From a virus: a stretch of 64,000 nt of DNA. Position 1 is the stretch's first letter, and every line of letters starts with the position of its first letter. The translations under genes and the position numbers were made by a program. The stretch lies in the IMG/VR virus record IMGVR_UViG_3300042879_003877, positions 38,003 to 102,002 of that record, one strand, 5' to 3'. Positions 45,475 to 54,171 of the stretch are shown piece after piece. The notes beneath the pieces were generated by a model. That model had not been told where the DNA came from. It was given only the letters and a program-made list of their open reading frames with translations, and made no database searches.

Positions 45475-46575
45475 TTATTTAGATTCAATATAATTTACTT
45501 TACTCAAATTCATCATTTTAAGAGCATTTTGCAATTTCTTAACTTCAGCAGGTTCTGTTAAACATATAATATGTATATCAGCTACTTTATTTTTAAAATC
45601 CATGATTTGTGCTCTTGCAATAACTTGTGATAACTCACTTTCATTATGCGTAAATCCATTTAATATAATAGAATCTAAATAATTAAATGTGACACCAGAT
45701 TTAGCCATATTTACTAAAGCTAAATGATTAATAACTTTATGTTGAAATTTCTTAAATCCAGAGTCACTCACTTTACTGTGATACGAATCAATCCCTAAAC
45801 TATCAGCAACTTTAGCTAATCCATTAAAAACCAAGACTCTTTTATCTTTCATCTGTTTTAATAAATCTTTAACATAATTAATTTTAGAAATTGAATTTTG
45901 AGATATTCTATTTCTTTGTAAAGATAAAAACATAAAGTCTTTTTTTTGTCTTTTTAAACTTTCTATTACTGCTGAATAAGCATCATAATGATTTTTCTCA
46001 CTTCTCATGACACCATTTTTAGCTTTAGTTTTAAATTTCGTATCTAATTTAACATAATGTACAGTTATTTGATAATCAGCTATGATTTCATCATTAATTG
46101 CTGATTCTACACTATACTCATATGTTATAACCATACCTAGATATATTGATAATCTTTCATATGTTTTTTGAGAGATTGTACCTGATGGCATTAATATTTT
46201 AGAACATTTATCTTTTAATAAAACAACTTGTTCTAATTCAAAATCACTCAAAAATTGACATTCATCAATTACCAATATATCATAACTCTCATTAACATAT
46301 TTTTTTAAACTAGAAAAATTACAAAATGTAATATTTTCATTTTTATAATCCCATTTATCCATTTCAAATTCCCAACTTTCTTTAATTTTATTATCAGGAT
46401 AAGAAATTAATATCTTAGGTTTATTTTTTAACGTTTTAAAATAATTTATTAATGCTTTTGTTTTACCAAGTCTCATTGAGACATGAATACCTAAAACTTT
46501 ATTACTATCCTCTTGAATAGCTTTTACTATATTATTTTGTATTACTTCACGTTTTGTCATAAAGCAAATATACAA
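45475..46575 (-). CDS. SF2 (SNF2/DEAD-like) helicase
   Basis: This 366-aa protein has motif I MRLGKTK (G37-K38-T39), motif II DECQ (104-107), motif III-like PSGTIS and motif VI QVIARAQ, typical of compact phage SF2 helicases in crAss-like genomes. It would remodel DNA or RNA during replication or recombination. Two starts are possible: the Met at 46575, or Met6 at 46560. A promoter-like TATATTTG lies at 46565-46572, inside the first codons of the longer form, favouring 46560 and a very short leader if that promoter is real. Confidence 0.82.
   Translation of the reverse strand: MYICFMTKREVIQNNIVKAIQEDSNKVLGIHVSMRLGKTKALINYFKTLKNKPKILISYPDNKIKESWEFEMDKWDYKNENITFCNFSSLKKYVNESYDILVIDECQFLSDFELEQVVLLKDKCSKILMPSGTISQKTYERLSIYLGMVITYEYSVESAINDEIIADYQITVHYVKLDTKFKTKAKNGVMRSEKNHYDAYSAVIESLKRQKKDFMFLSLQRNRISQNSISKINYVKDLLKQMKDKRVLVFNGLAKVADSLGIDSYHSKVSDSGFKKFQHKVINHLALVNMAKSGVTFNYLDSIILNGFTHNESELSQVIARAQIMDFKNKVADIHIICLTEPAEVKKLQNALKMMNLSKVNYIESK
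46565..46572 (-). promoter_or_regulatory. Putative -7 box at the helicase start
   Basis: TATATTTG on the - strand, four bases upstream of the alternative start at 46560 and overlapping the longer reading frame. If active it would give an almost leaderless helicase mRNA. Confidence 0.35.
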
Positions 46576-46577
46576 AA

Positions 46578-46940
46578 TTATTCGTAAACTGTAATAGTTT
46601 TTTGTTTAGGAGATACTTCTCTTAAACAATCTTCATAAGAATCAAAATCAGTTCCACTATAACTTTGATAATATCCACTTATTTTAAAATACTGATTAGT
46701 TTTCTCCATATGTTTAATAGAAAACCAATTAGAACCGCCTCCTTCCCCACCAATTTGTTCAATTTCTCTTATAGGACCAAATCCTAACTTATTCTGATCA
46801 TAATTTTCATAAGCAAAATCTCCTGGTGTTATCTGAAGTTCTCTTAATTTAGCTATCAATTGTTCTCGTGTAATTTGAACAGTCTTAATACCTTGTATAT
46901 CTTGAATTAAATCTTTTAATTCATTTAAATCTTTATTCAT
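46578..46940 (-). CDS. Small tandem-family protein 1
   Basis: This 120-aa protein (MNKDLNELKDLIQD..., ending KTITVYE) has a helical start, a Gly-rich turn (IGGEGGGSNWF) and a beta-rich end. It resembles the two genes upstream in its MNK start and (I/V)YE end. Its ATG overlaps the upstream stop by 8 bp in the sequence ATGAATAA. Function unknown. Confidence 0.6.
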   Translation of the reverse strand: MNKDLNELKDLIQDIQGIKTVQITREQLIAKLRELQITPGDFAYENYDQNKLGFGPIREIEQIGGEGGGSNWFSIKHMEKTNQYFKISGYYQSYSGTDFDSYEDCLREVSPKQKTITVYE

Positions 46941-47280
46941 ATACTATTTTTTCTATTGTTTTAGGATTTACAATTTTTATATCTTTTTCTTTTAATACTT
47001 CTAAATCATCATAATTTTTAGATATTTTGATATAATTATTATTTAATTTATGTCTTAATATAATTATATCTTGATTATTTGTAAGATTTGAAGCTCTATA
47101 TTTTTGTATTAATTCAAAATTTTCAAATATATACATTCCATAAATAAAATCACTAAAATATAGATCTTTCTTACTTATAGCAGATTTAAATTCTTTTAAA
47201 ATCTCTTTAGGAGTTAAAGGATAAGCTATAGGTTTTAAGCTATCATTTAACAATTGTATAATTTCTTCTTCTTTATTCAT
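46933..47280 (-). CDS. Small tandem-family protein 2
   Basis: This 115-aa protein (MNKEEEIIQLLNDSL..., ending EKIVYE) has a helical start and beta strands after it. Both its ends overlap neighbours by the same ATGAATAA octamer. Probable distant paralogue of the adjacent genes; function unknown. Confidence 0.6.
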   Translation of the reverse strand: MNKEEEIIQLLNDSLKPIAYPLTPKEILKEFKSAISKKDLYFSDFIYGMYIFENFELIQKYRASNLTNNQDIIILRHKLNNNYIKISKNYDDLEVLKEKDIKIVNPKTIEKIVYE

Positions 47281-47563
47281 AAATAGTTACAGTTTTAGAT
47301 ATTGGTGTTACATATTTAATACTTTTAATATGTTCATTTTCTCCATAAGAATCGGTTTCTTTAGTAACTTGAAGATATAAATTTTCTTCATTATTATAAT
47401 ATACAGATGTAAGTATACCATAATCTCCTTGACTCTTTTCATCATAATATCCTGTTGATGTTTCTTCTTCAACTAATCCAAACTTAAAAAGTGCTAATCT
47501 ATTTGTTATAGCACTAGGATTAAGATCTTCTAATATCTTTTCTAAAATCTCTAATTTATTCAT
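47273..47563 (-). CDS. Small tandem-family protein 3
   Basis: This 96-aa protein (MNKLEILEKILEDLN..., ending KTVTIYE) resembles protein 1 in its end and the family in its start. Both junctions use ATGAATAA. It follows the nucleotidyltransferase-like gene. Function unknown. Confidence 0.6.
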   Translation of the reverse strand: MNKLEILEKILEDLNPSAITNRLALFKFGLVEEETSTGYYDEKSQGDYGILTSVYYNNEENLYLQVTKETDSYGENEHIKSIKYVTPISKTVTIYE

Positions 47564-48305
47564 TGTTTAAAAATTGTTTATAATTAAAAAAAGGTTTTAT
47601 TAATTTTGGATAATTAAATATAATAAATATAGCTTCCCATAAAGGAGCATGATTTAAAATAAATTTCTTTAACATTATATTATAATTAATCCTATAATCT
47701 GAATGGAAACTTCTTTCCATTGCCATAACCATTACTTCTTCCTGAACTAAATTCAGTTTTTCTTCAAAAGATAACATATTAAATTTATCTTCACTTACAT
47801 CTACTTCACTATTATCTTTTAATATTTTACAATATGTTGGAATTAACTGTCCTTTAAAATGAGAATGTTTGATCAACATTTCATGTAAATCATCATGTTT
47901 TATTGGATATTTAATAGCATTTGTAAAAAAATCACTAGCAGACATATCTAAATTACTTCGTTTATTCTTTTGATGTATTGTATTCCAAAATAAATACAAT
48001 TCATTAAATAATTCCATATCAAAAAGATAATTATATTCTGAATTAATAATTTTATGAATATCCCACATGTGCTTATCCCAACCAATATCGCAACCAACTA
48101 CATGACTAACTTTTAAAGTTAATAAATCATTTAAAGAACATATTTCATCATTTCTTCTTGTAATAATTGGATTATATAGATATTCAGTAATACCAATTTT
48201 ACCTGAATGCTGTTTATCATCAACAGCATAATCTACATCTTTTATAGGTCTATTACTTAGACCATAAAATTGAAGGGCTTTACTCCCTATTAATACTTTC
48301 TTCAT
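47556..48305 (-). CDS. Nucleotidyltransferase-like protein
   Basis: This 249-aa protein opens with VLIGSKALQFYG...RPIKDVDYAVDD, the GS...DxD signature of the polymerase-beta nucleotidyltransferase fold (G7, S8, D23, D25). The remainder is helical with His-rich segments (HDDLHEMLIKHSHFKG). Similar phage proteins are annotated only as nucleotidyltransferase-like; substrates could be RNA, proteins or small molecules. It heads the tandem small-gene run. An antitoxin-like or tRNA-modifying role is conceivable but unsupported. Confidence 0.65.
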   Translation of the reverse strand: MKKVLIGSKALQFYGLSNRPIKDVDYAVDDKQHSGKIGITEYLYNPIITRRNDEICSLNDLLTLKVSHVVGCDIGWDKHMWDIHKIINSEYNYLFDMELFNELYLFWNTIHQKNKRSNLDMSASDFFTNAIKYPIKHDDLHEMLIKHSHFKGQLIPTYCKILKDNSEVDVSEDKFNMLSFEEKLNLVQEEVMVMAMERSFHSDYRINYNIMLKKFILNHAPLWEAIFIIFNYPKLIKPFFNYKQFLNNE

Positions 48306-48645
48306 AATTTTTTATTGTTTCCTCAAAATAGTTAATAATACAATTATTTCTAACAGTTAAATATTCTTTATATATCTTTTGATAATTATCCTCAGAACGA
48401 TATAGATTATTACCATCTTTATGAAGAATTATATATCCATATTTATTTATTACATCATTTATCTTTGTATATTTATCTCCTGATAATTGTTTTAATTCAT
48501 TTAATATATCTTGCCATCTTGAATAATTTGATAATCTTATACTAGTTAAATGGTTTATTAATTGTTCTAATTCACTTATAAAAGTATTTATATCTCCCTG
48601 AAATATATAATAATGATGAGTATGACTACGAGTATAAGTTTTCAT
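48280..48645 (-). CDS. Small protein, paralogue of the 124-aa gene at 48960
   Basis: This 121-aa protein shares with the gene at 48960 an opening KxYT...YYIF..DI, a central YGYI(I/V), and a late DN...(I/V)Y(K/R)EY segment, so the two are diverged duplicates. It overlaps both neighbours. Function unknown. Confidence 0.55.
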   Translation of the reverse strand: MKTYTRSHTHHYYIFQGDINTFISELEQLINHLTSIRLSNYSRWQDILNELKQLSGDKYTKINDVINKYGYIILHKDGNNLYRSEDNYQKIYKEYLTVRNNCIINYFEETIKNYEESINRE

Positions 48646-48979
48646 TGTTATTTATTTTTTCAGCTTTTTCAAATAATTTATCTAATTTTATAGATATATT
48701 TTTATTATTATCATTCATTATATCAGAGACAGTAATAAAATCTGTTATATTACTATTAATTTCTATATAACTTTCTTTATCTTGTGAAATTATTTTTATA
48801 TATACTGTCTTATTTTTCAAATTAGTATAAATTATATCCTTCCATCCAGATCTAATTTCTCCTATATCATTAAACCATCCATCATATTCTTTTTGATCTA
48901 TGAATTCTTTATTAAGAGCGTCTTTTAATATGACTATAATATCTGAAATAAAATTAACTTTATAATAAATTTGTTTCAT
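48626..48979 (-). CDS. Unknown small protein between two paralogues
   Basis: This 117-aa protein is Ile/Asn/Lys-rich with alternating strands and a charged helical end. It overlaps the paralogous genes on both sides by 20 bp. Function unknown. Confidence 0.5.
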   Translation of the reverse strand: MKQIYYKVNFISDIIVILKDALNKEFIDQKEYDGWFNDIGEIRSGWKDIIYTNLKNKTVYIKIISQDKESYIEINSNITDFITVSDIMNDNNKNISIKLDKLFEKAEKINNNENLYS

Positions 48980-49334
48980 AAGTTCTTATTATATCTTCTA
49001 TTTTATTAATAGTTATCTCAGTTCTTTTAAATTTAGATTCTTGATATTCTCTATAAACGTTAGAGAAATTATCATTGCTATTATGATAAAGATAATAATT
49101 ACCGTTTTCATCTTGTTCTAATTCAAAAACTAAATAACCGTATTCTTGGTAACGTTTTTTAAGTGATACATATGATGTAAGCGGAGAAATTTTATTTTCT
49201 TTATCTATCCATGATCCATAATTTATTAAGTTATATAATTTATGTAAATCATTAACAAAATTAATTAGCATATCTTGATCTATATCTTCTTTAAAAATAT
49301 AGTATTTTTTACCTTTATAAGTATATATTTCCAT
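48960..49334 (-). CDS. Small protein, paralogue of the 121-aa gene at 48280
   Basis: This 124-aa protein (MEIYTYKGKKYYIFKEDI...) is related to the 121-aa protein two genes downstream. It is the first gene of its transcript, just after the VWA-gene terminator. Function unknown. Confidence 0.55.
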   Translation of the reverse strand: MEIYTYKGKKYYIFKEDIDQDMLINFVNDLHKLYNLINYGSWIDKENKISPLTSYVSLKKRYQEYGYLVFELEQDENGNYYLYHNSNDNFSNVYREYQESKFKRTEITINKIEDIIRTYETNLL

Positions 49335-49351
49335 TATTTAATATTTAAAAT

Positions 49352-49381
49352 AAAAAGGTTAGATGTTACTCTAACCTTTTT
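49352..49381 (-). terminator. Terminator after VWA gene
   Basis: AAAAAGGTTAGA pairs with TCTAACCTTTTT (12 bp, 6-nt loop), with a T-rich tail on the - strand. It ends the MoxR/VWA operon. Confidence 0.88.
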
Positions 49382-49387
49382 AAGAAT

Positions 49388-50629
49388 CTAATCATAATTA
49401 AATGAGATATAAGAACCTCCTGTATCTTCACATAATGCTTTTAATTGATCATTTGCTTGTGATATAGTTATAGCATTAGTTTTCCAGTTAACACTAGTTT
49501 TTACAGAATCATTCCCATCATTAACTATTAATATTTCAGGACGTTCATGAGAAAGATCTACATTTAAATTATATAGTTTTTTATTATTTACTATTTCCTT
49601 TTCAATAGAATTAATAACGTGTCCGACCTGAGTATCTCCTCCACCAGGATTAAAATTAAATGTTTTCCAAAATTCTAATGCGGATTGTTCATCATAAATA
49701 TGTGTAAATTTATAGGATTTTATAGTTCCTTCAGTTAAAAACATACTTATAAATACTTCACATTCTTTAATCATAGCATATTGTAATCTATTAGCTACAA
49801 TAGCATAAACCCATTCTTTTTTAAAATTCTCATTCATTGAACCGCTGTCGTCAATGAGGATAATAATCTTTTGTTTTTTAGTTTCAGGTTTAACAGGAAC
49901 ATTAGTAATTAACGTTTTCTGAGCTAATCTAATATCATAATCAGGCAACATTCTTTGATATAATGGACTTCTCATAATATCTTCAAAATGGGTTAATCGT
50001 TTCTGTTTAGTTTTAGGAGCATTTTGTACTCTTTTATCTGTAACTTTCTTTTTAACTTCAAAAGATTTACCAAAACTTTCTACTTTAGCTATACGTCTAA
50101 GAAAATCCACATTTTGTTTAAAAGTATTAATATCTTTTCTATTTTCTTTTAATTTTTGTAAATTAGGGTTTTCCCATTCTCCTTTTCCTGGTAGATTATC
50201 TCTCATTTCTTGCATGAAATCATCTTGAGTAGAAGGTTCTGCTCCTTCCATAAAACTTTCTGGATCTTGTTGACCAGCTATTTCTTTCATATATTGCAAT
50301 AAAAAGAGAGCTTTATCTATGAATGTATAACCTGGAATATATTCATTATATAAACCTTCATAAAAATTTGTTTTTTTAGCTAATTTTTCTTGTTGTTGCT
50401 CATTAAATTTACTCATGTCTTTAAAACTATCATCAATATAGTCTTTATTCCACATCATTTGATGAGAAAAAAATCTAGTTAGTTCCTGAAAAAATTCAGG
50501 TCTAACATAATTCATCTTATTATTTTGTAAGATAGAAGTACTATACCCCAAAGTAGGAGTATAGTACCATTCATTATCTTTAATAAATAAGGGTTTTTCT
50601 GTTTTTTCCTTAAAATTAAACCAATTCAT
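49388..50629 (-). CDS. von Willebrand factor A (VWA) domain protein, partner of MoxR-like ATPase
   Basis: This 413-aa protein has a helical, Lys/Glu-rich N-terminal region and a C-terminal VWA domain. MIDAS residues are D260-x-S262-x-S264 in DDSGSMN, then GGDTQ and IVNDGND. Its stop/start contact with the MoxR-like ATPase (1-bp overlap) reproduces the common MoxR-VWA gene pair, in which the ATPase remodels or inserts metal into a target complex through the VWA protein. The target in a phage is unknown. The organisation also resembles the CoxD/CoxE and GvpN/RavA-ViaA pairs. Confidence 0.82.
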   Translation of the reverse strand: MNWFNFKEKTEKPLFIKDNEWYYTPTLGYSTSILQNNKMNYVRPEFFQELTRFFSHQMMWNKDYIDDSFKDMSKFNEQQQEKLAKKTNFYEGLYNEYIPGYTFIDKALFLLQYMKEIAGQQDPESFMEGAEPSTQDDFMQEMRDNLPGKGEWENPNLQKLKENRKDINTFKQNVDFLRRIAKVESFGKSFEVKKKVTDKRVQNAPKTKQKRLTHFEDIMRSPLYQRMLPDYDIRLAQKTLITNVPVKPETKKQKIIILIDDSGSMNENFKKEWVYAIVANRLQYAMIKECEVFISMFLTEGTIKSYKFTHIYDEQSALEFWKTFNFNPGGGDTQVGHVINSIEKEIVNNKKLYNLNVDLSHERPEILIVNDGNDSVKTSVNWKTNAITISQANDQLKALCEDTGGSYISFNYD

Positions 50630-51807
50630 TATTTTTTATTTAATTGATCGAGTCCTGTTAATTTTTGCAACTCATTCATATTTTTCTCTAAAATTTGATT
50701 CCATTTCTCATCTAACATTGTTACTTTCTTCATTAATTCATCATCAGTTTTAGTTTTAGATAACTCTTCTTTAGATCTTTTAATTGTTTGTAACGCTTCT
50801 TTAAATACTGGTAAATTAATAGTTTGGAATCCACCAGAAAAATCAATAGTATTAATTTGTTTAATAGCCTCATCAACTTTATCTGTTAATTCATCAATTC
50901 GAGCTACAGATTTATATTTTTTAATACTTTCTTGAACTACAGATTTTGCTCTTTCAGAAGTAAATTCTGCAACATAAGACATATAATCTGTTCCTGCTTC
51001 TTCCATTCCTAATAATACTTTTACAGCAGTTCTTGGTGAAACAATAAGTTTATCTTTAGCCAATTCTCCTAAAATATATGCTAAAGTTTTATTACTTTTT
51101 CCAAAACATTCTTTAAACATATGAGAATAATTTTCTGCATTATAAGCAGGCCATTCTACTTTAACTTCCATTACAAAACGTTCCATTAAAGCTTTTAAAG
51201 ATGCATTATCTGTAGCAAAATCTGCACGAGATTTATTAGTACAAATTACAATCATTTTAGTCTTTAAAGGATGACGTTGTGTACCATTTCTAAATTCTTT
51301 AGAAGTCAATATATCTTTTAATGCTTCTAAAACAAAATCTGGAGCATCTAAAGCTTCTTCAAATACTACATATTCTTCATTCATAAATGAATTTTCAATT
51401 AAATATTCAATAGCTCCTGGTTTTTTTATATAAATAGGTTGAACATCATTAATATCTAATCCTGCTTCTAAAGCAGCTTTTTTAGCTTCTGCTGTAGCTT
51501 TATGATCAATAATACCATGACTAAATAAACCTAAATCTACACCACCTAATAGAGCATCAATAGTAGTACCACTACCTAAAGATTTTACATAAGGGTTAAT
51601 GCCTAAATCTTTGAAATATTTATTAACTATTTCAGATTTACCAAATCCACCCATTCCCCATAAAATAATATTTTCTCCTGATTTACGAGCTAATTCAAGT
51701 CCTTTAAATACATGATCTGCATATACAAATTTAGAAGGGACATGTTTTGTTTTAATTTCTTGTTGAATACCTTGTTCCATACTTGGGATTTCATTAATTG
51801 TTGCCAT
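50629..51807 (-). CDS. MoxR-like AAA+ ATPase
   Basis: This 392-aa protein has Walker A GMGGFGKS (G51-S58), a VVFEEALDAPD Walker B/sensor region, and a MIVICTNKSRAD segment with the sensor-1 Asn. The C-terminal ~120 residues are helical. The layout is that of MoxR-family AAA+ chaperones. It directly precedes the VWA gene, and four unknown genes upstream run in the same direction with small gaps, possibly belonging to the same system. Confidence 0.82.
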   Translation of the reverse strand: MATINEIPSMEQGIQQEIKTKHVPSKFVYADHVFKGLELARKSGENIILWGMGGFGKSEIVNKYFKDLGINPYVKSLGSGTTIDALLGGVDLGLFSHGIIDHKATAEAKKAALEAGLDINDVQPIYIKKPGAIEYLIENSFMNEEYVVFEEALDAPDFVLEALKDILTSKEFRNGTQRHPLKTKMIVICTNKSRADFATDNASLKALMERFVMEVKVEWPAYNAENYSHMFKECFGKSNKTLAYILGELAKDKLIVSPRTAVKVLLGMEEAGTDYMSYVAEFTSERAKSVVQESIKKYKSVARIDELTDKVDEAIKQINTIDFSGGFQTINLPVFKEALQTIKRSKEELSKTKTDDELMKKVTMLDEKWNQILEKNMNELQKLTGLDQLNKK

Positions 51808-51833
51808 TGTTTATAAGATTTTTTATTTGTTTG

Positions 51834-52376
51834 TTAAAAAGAGAGTAAATTAAAATTACTTTTTTGTTTATATAATATTTCTGTTCCATTGAATTTTCTA
51901 AATTCTATTATTTTTTTTATTTCTTCTAATGTTATATTAGTAGATACAGGATCATTAAAAAAGTCAATTCCTATTAATAATGCTTTATCAAAAATCATAT
52001 CTTTAGGATGTTGACCTTTCCATAAAAATCCATTTATATCTATATCGTGTTTTCTAAGCTTTTTAGAATTAATTATTTCTTGTTCAGCTTGTTGTTCTTC
52101 TTCACTTAATTTTTTTAGTTTATCTTCTGTATATTTTTCAATTTGAGAAGCAATATTTATTAAATTGTTTTTTTTAATATATAATATATGATTTAAACCA
52201 TCTTTTTCTTGCTCAATATCACTATCCCATTCATCTCTATCAAAAAATGAATACATATAATCAAAACAACTTCCTGCTTCAGAAACAGGAATATCTACTT
52301 CTTTAATGTCAAAAATATTAGGATCTATTTCAAAACCTTTAATTATCTTCATAAATATTTTCACTTCTTTGAGCAA
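51834..52376 (-). CDS. Unknown protein near MoxR/VWA pair
   Basis: This up to 180-aa protein contains an acidic FDRDEWDSDIEQEKDG segment and a Lys/Glu helix. The ATG at 52352 (MKIIKGFEID) may be the true start because it reduces overlap with the upstream gene. It lies 26 bp before the MoxR-like gene. No family is recognised. Confidence 0.5.
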   Translation of the reverse strand: MLKEVKIFMKIIKGFEIDPNIFDIKEVDIPVSEAGSCFDYMYSFFDRDEWDSDIEQEKDGLNHILYIKKNNLINIASQIEKYTEDKLKKLSEEEQQAEQEIINSKKLRKHDIDINGFLWKGQHPKDMIFDKALLIGIDFFNDPVSTNITLEEIKKIIEFRKFNGTEILYKQKSNFNLLSF

Positions 52377-52875
52377 AATTTTCTTTTACTAGCTCTCCTG
52401 AAGTTAAATCAAATGAAAGAGCTGCTGTTGTATCTTTTGTACGAATAATTGCAGTTAAACCTTTATTCATAGTAAACGTTTCATCACTCATTATTTCTTG
52501 TAATTCTTCTGCATCAAGTTTTTTCAATTCTTTTATAACATCTTTATCATCTTCCATGTATCCAATAGCTAAAAAATAATAACCTAATATATCCCAATTT
52601 TGAGTTTCTTTAACTTTTGTTAAAGAATAATTGAAAAATAAACCTAAATTTAATTCTTCTTCTTTTAGTTTATTATCCTTCGTAGTAGCTTCTAATTTCC
52701 AAATCATTTGTAATAACATAAATTTTTGGTGATCTATGTTCATTATTTTAATTTCATTAGTTTCTTGATCTTTAGCAATAATAACATATAAAGGATATTT
52801 AAAAGATTCATTATTTTTTAAGATATCACATGTTTTTTGTACATTTTTCTTAATGACATTATATAATTCCTGCAT
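52339..52875 (-). CDS. Unknown protein near MoxR/VWA pair
   Basis: This 178-aa, helical and acidic protein has a beta strand YPLYVIIAKD near its start. It overlaps both neighbouring genes. A loosely similar layout (PSVFILAYE, then a long helix) occurs in the 166-aa protein encoded at 54529, possibly a distant paralogue. Function unknown. Confidence 0.5.
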   Translation of the reverse strand: MQELYNVIKKNVQKTCDILKNNESFKYPLYVIIAKDQETNEIKIMNIDHQKFMLLQMIWKLEATTKDNKLKEEELNLGLFFNYSLTKVKETQNWDILGYYFLAIGYMEDDKDVIKELKKLDAEELQEIMSDETFTMNKGLTAIIRTKDTTAALSFDLTSGELVKENFAQRSENIYEDN

Positions 52876-53332
52876 CTCTTAATAATTCTAATTCATTTTT
52901 TAATTCTTCTAATTCTTTTTCAAATCTTTGCATTGATTCTTCAATTACATTCATATCTTCTCCAACAGGACTATACTTTCTATGTAATAATTTATTGACT
53001 TTCTTTACTATAACATCTAAATTTCTTCCTAAAAAGAAACATGTAGATGCTATTTCAGGCCATGTATAGTTTTCTTCTTTATCTAATTCTAATAAAAGAT
53101 TATTAAGTAAAGCTATAGTATTTCCTTTTACTGTAATACTATCTTCTTCTTGTTCAACGTTTAGAACACTTCCTATTCTTTCTAAGAAACTATCATCATT
53201 TAATAAATTATCTAATCTTTTCTTAGCAGGATCAAATTTTCCAAAAATATCCCATGCTTCAAATTCATCTCCACTTCCTAATTGTGAGTCTTGAAAAGAT
53301 AATAAATCTTCAAATTTATAAATTGTACTCAT
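52859..53332 (-). CDS. Helical protein, coiled-coil C-terminus
   Basis: This 157-aa acidic protein is helical throughout and ends in a coiled coil (SMQRFEKELEELKNELELLRD). It overlaps the upstream barrel-protein gene by 1 bp. Probably an oligomeric adaptor or structural protein; no family is recognised. Confidence 0.5.
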   Translation of the reverse strand: MSTIYKFEDLLSFQDSQLGSGDEFEAWDIFGKFDPAKKRLDNLLNDDSFLERIGSVLNVEQEEDSITVKGNTIALLNNLLLELDKEENYTWPEIASTCFFLGRNLDVIVKKVNKLLHRKYSPVGEDMNVIEESMQRFEKELEELKNELELLRDAGII

Positions 53333-53595
53333 TATTTTACTTTATATGTTATACCACTAATTTTTAATTCACTAATAGTTTGTAAATTAACATTACGTAA
53401 ACCAGATGTACCATCTTTAATATTAGTATCTCGTAATAATACATATCCTAATGGATTTGTTTCACGTTTACTGTATTGTGCATTCATAATTCTTTTTGAA
53501 CCGTCTTTTTCTGTAAAAGTCACTCCAAAAAAATGACCTTTAGTTTGCTGAATTAAATTGAATGCTGCTGTTTTGTTAATGAATTGCTTTGCCAT
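53332..53595 (-). CDS. SH3-barrel protein of the DUF2693/WYL_2 type
   Basis: This 87-aa protein shows HFFGVTFTEKDGSKRIMNAQ, then LGYVLLRD, LRNVNLQTISEL and a final GITYKV. This is the pattern of the small Sm/SH3-like barrel family (DUF2693) common in phages of Bacteroidota. Its role is unknown; such barrels often bind RNA or DNA. It abuts the coiled-coil gene. Confidence 0.65.
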   Translation of the reverse strand: MAKQFINKTAAFNLIQQTKGHFFGVTFTEKDGSKRIMNAQYSKRETNPLGYVLLRDTNIKDGTSGLRNVNLQTISELKISGITYKVK

Positions 53596-53601
53596 AATTT
53601 A

Positions 53602-54171
53602 TTATTTAATGTTATTTAATATGTTTTCTATGTTATTAATTATTTTATCAGTAGATAAACGTTGTTTTTTATCTAAATGACTTTCTTCTATAAGATATAT
53701 TCTATGATGTTTATCATAAACTAAATATACTCGTTCTCTTCTACCATTTATATCTGTGATTATATATTCATTATTTTTAACATATAATAAAGTTTCTTGA
53801 GTTAAACTTATTGGATCAGAAATTTTTTTACCCTTAATTCTATAAAAAGAACGTATTTTAGTGATATCTATTGCTACAAAAGAATATATAAAAATAAAAG
53901 AAGCTTTTATATATACTATAGATCCTTTTTCATATTTTGGTGGAATATATTCGAAATTTGGTACTAATTCAAAACTTGATTCACTAACAAATTTATCAAA
54001 ATGCCCTGTTTTTGGGTTTCCTTCATATTTTTCTTTAATTCTATATCCAAGAGAATTATTATAATATCCTGTTTCAGTAATTGTGGCTATTTTTCCTATT
54101 TGTGAAGGAGGAAAACCTGAACCCGCATTAATAATTTTTACTTTATCTCCTACTTTAAATTTATAGGTCAT
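53602..54171 (-). CDS. Duplicated GDKV barrel protein, long form
   Basis: This 189-aa protein opens with a ~65-residue domain (FKVGDKVKIINAGSGF...GKIATIT...GNP...FVSESSFEL). It is clearly duplicated in the next gene upstream (54168). A second, beta-rich part follows with an RRERVYLVYDKHHRIYLIEE segment. It overlaps the paralogue by 4 bp. Function unknown. Confidence 0.6.
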   Translation of the reverse strand: MTYKFKVGDKVKIINAGSGFPPSQIGKIATITETGYYNNSLGYRIKEKYEGNPKTGHFDKFVSESSFELVPNFEYIPPKYEKGSIVYIKASFIFIYSFVAIDITKIRSFYRIKGKKISDPISLTQETLLYVKNNEYIITDINGRRERVYLVYDKHHRIYLIEESHLDKKQRLSTDKIINNIENILNNIK

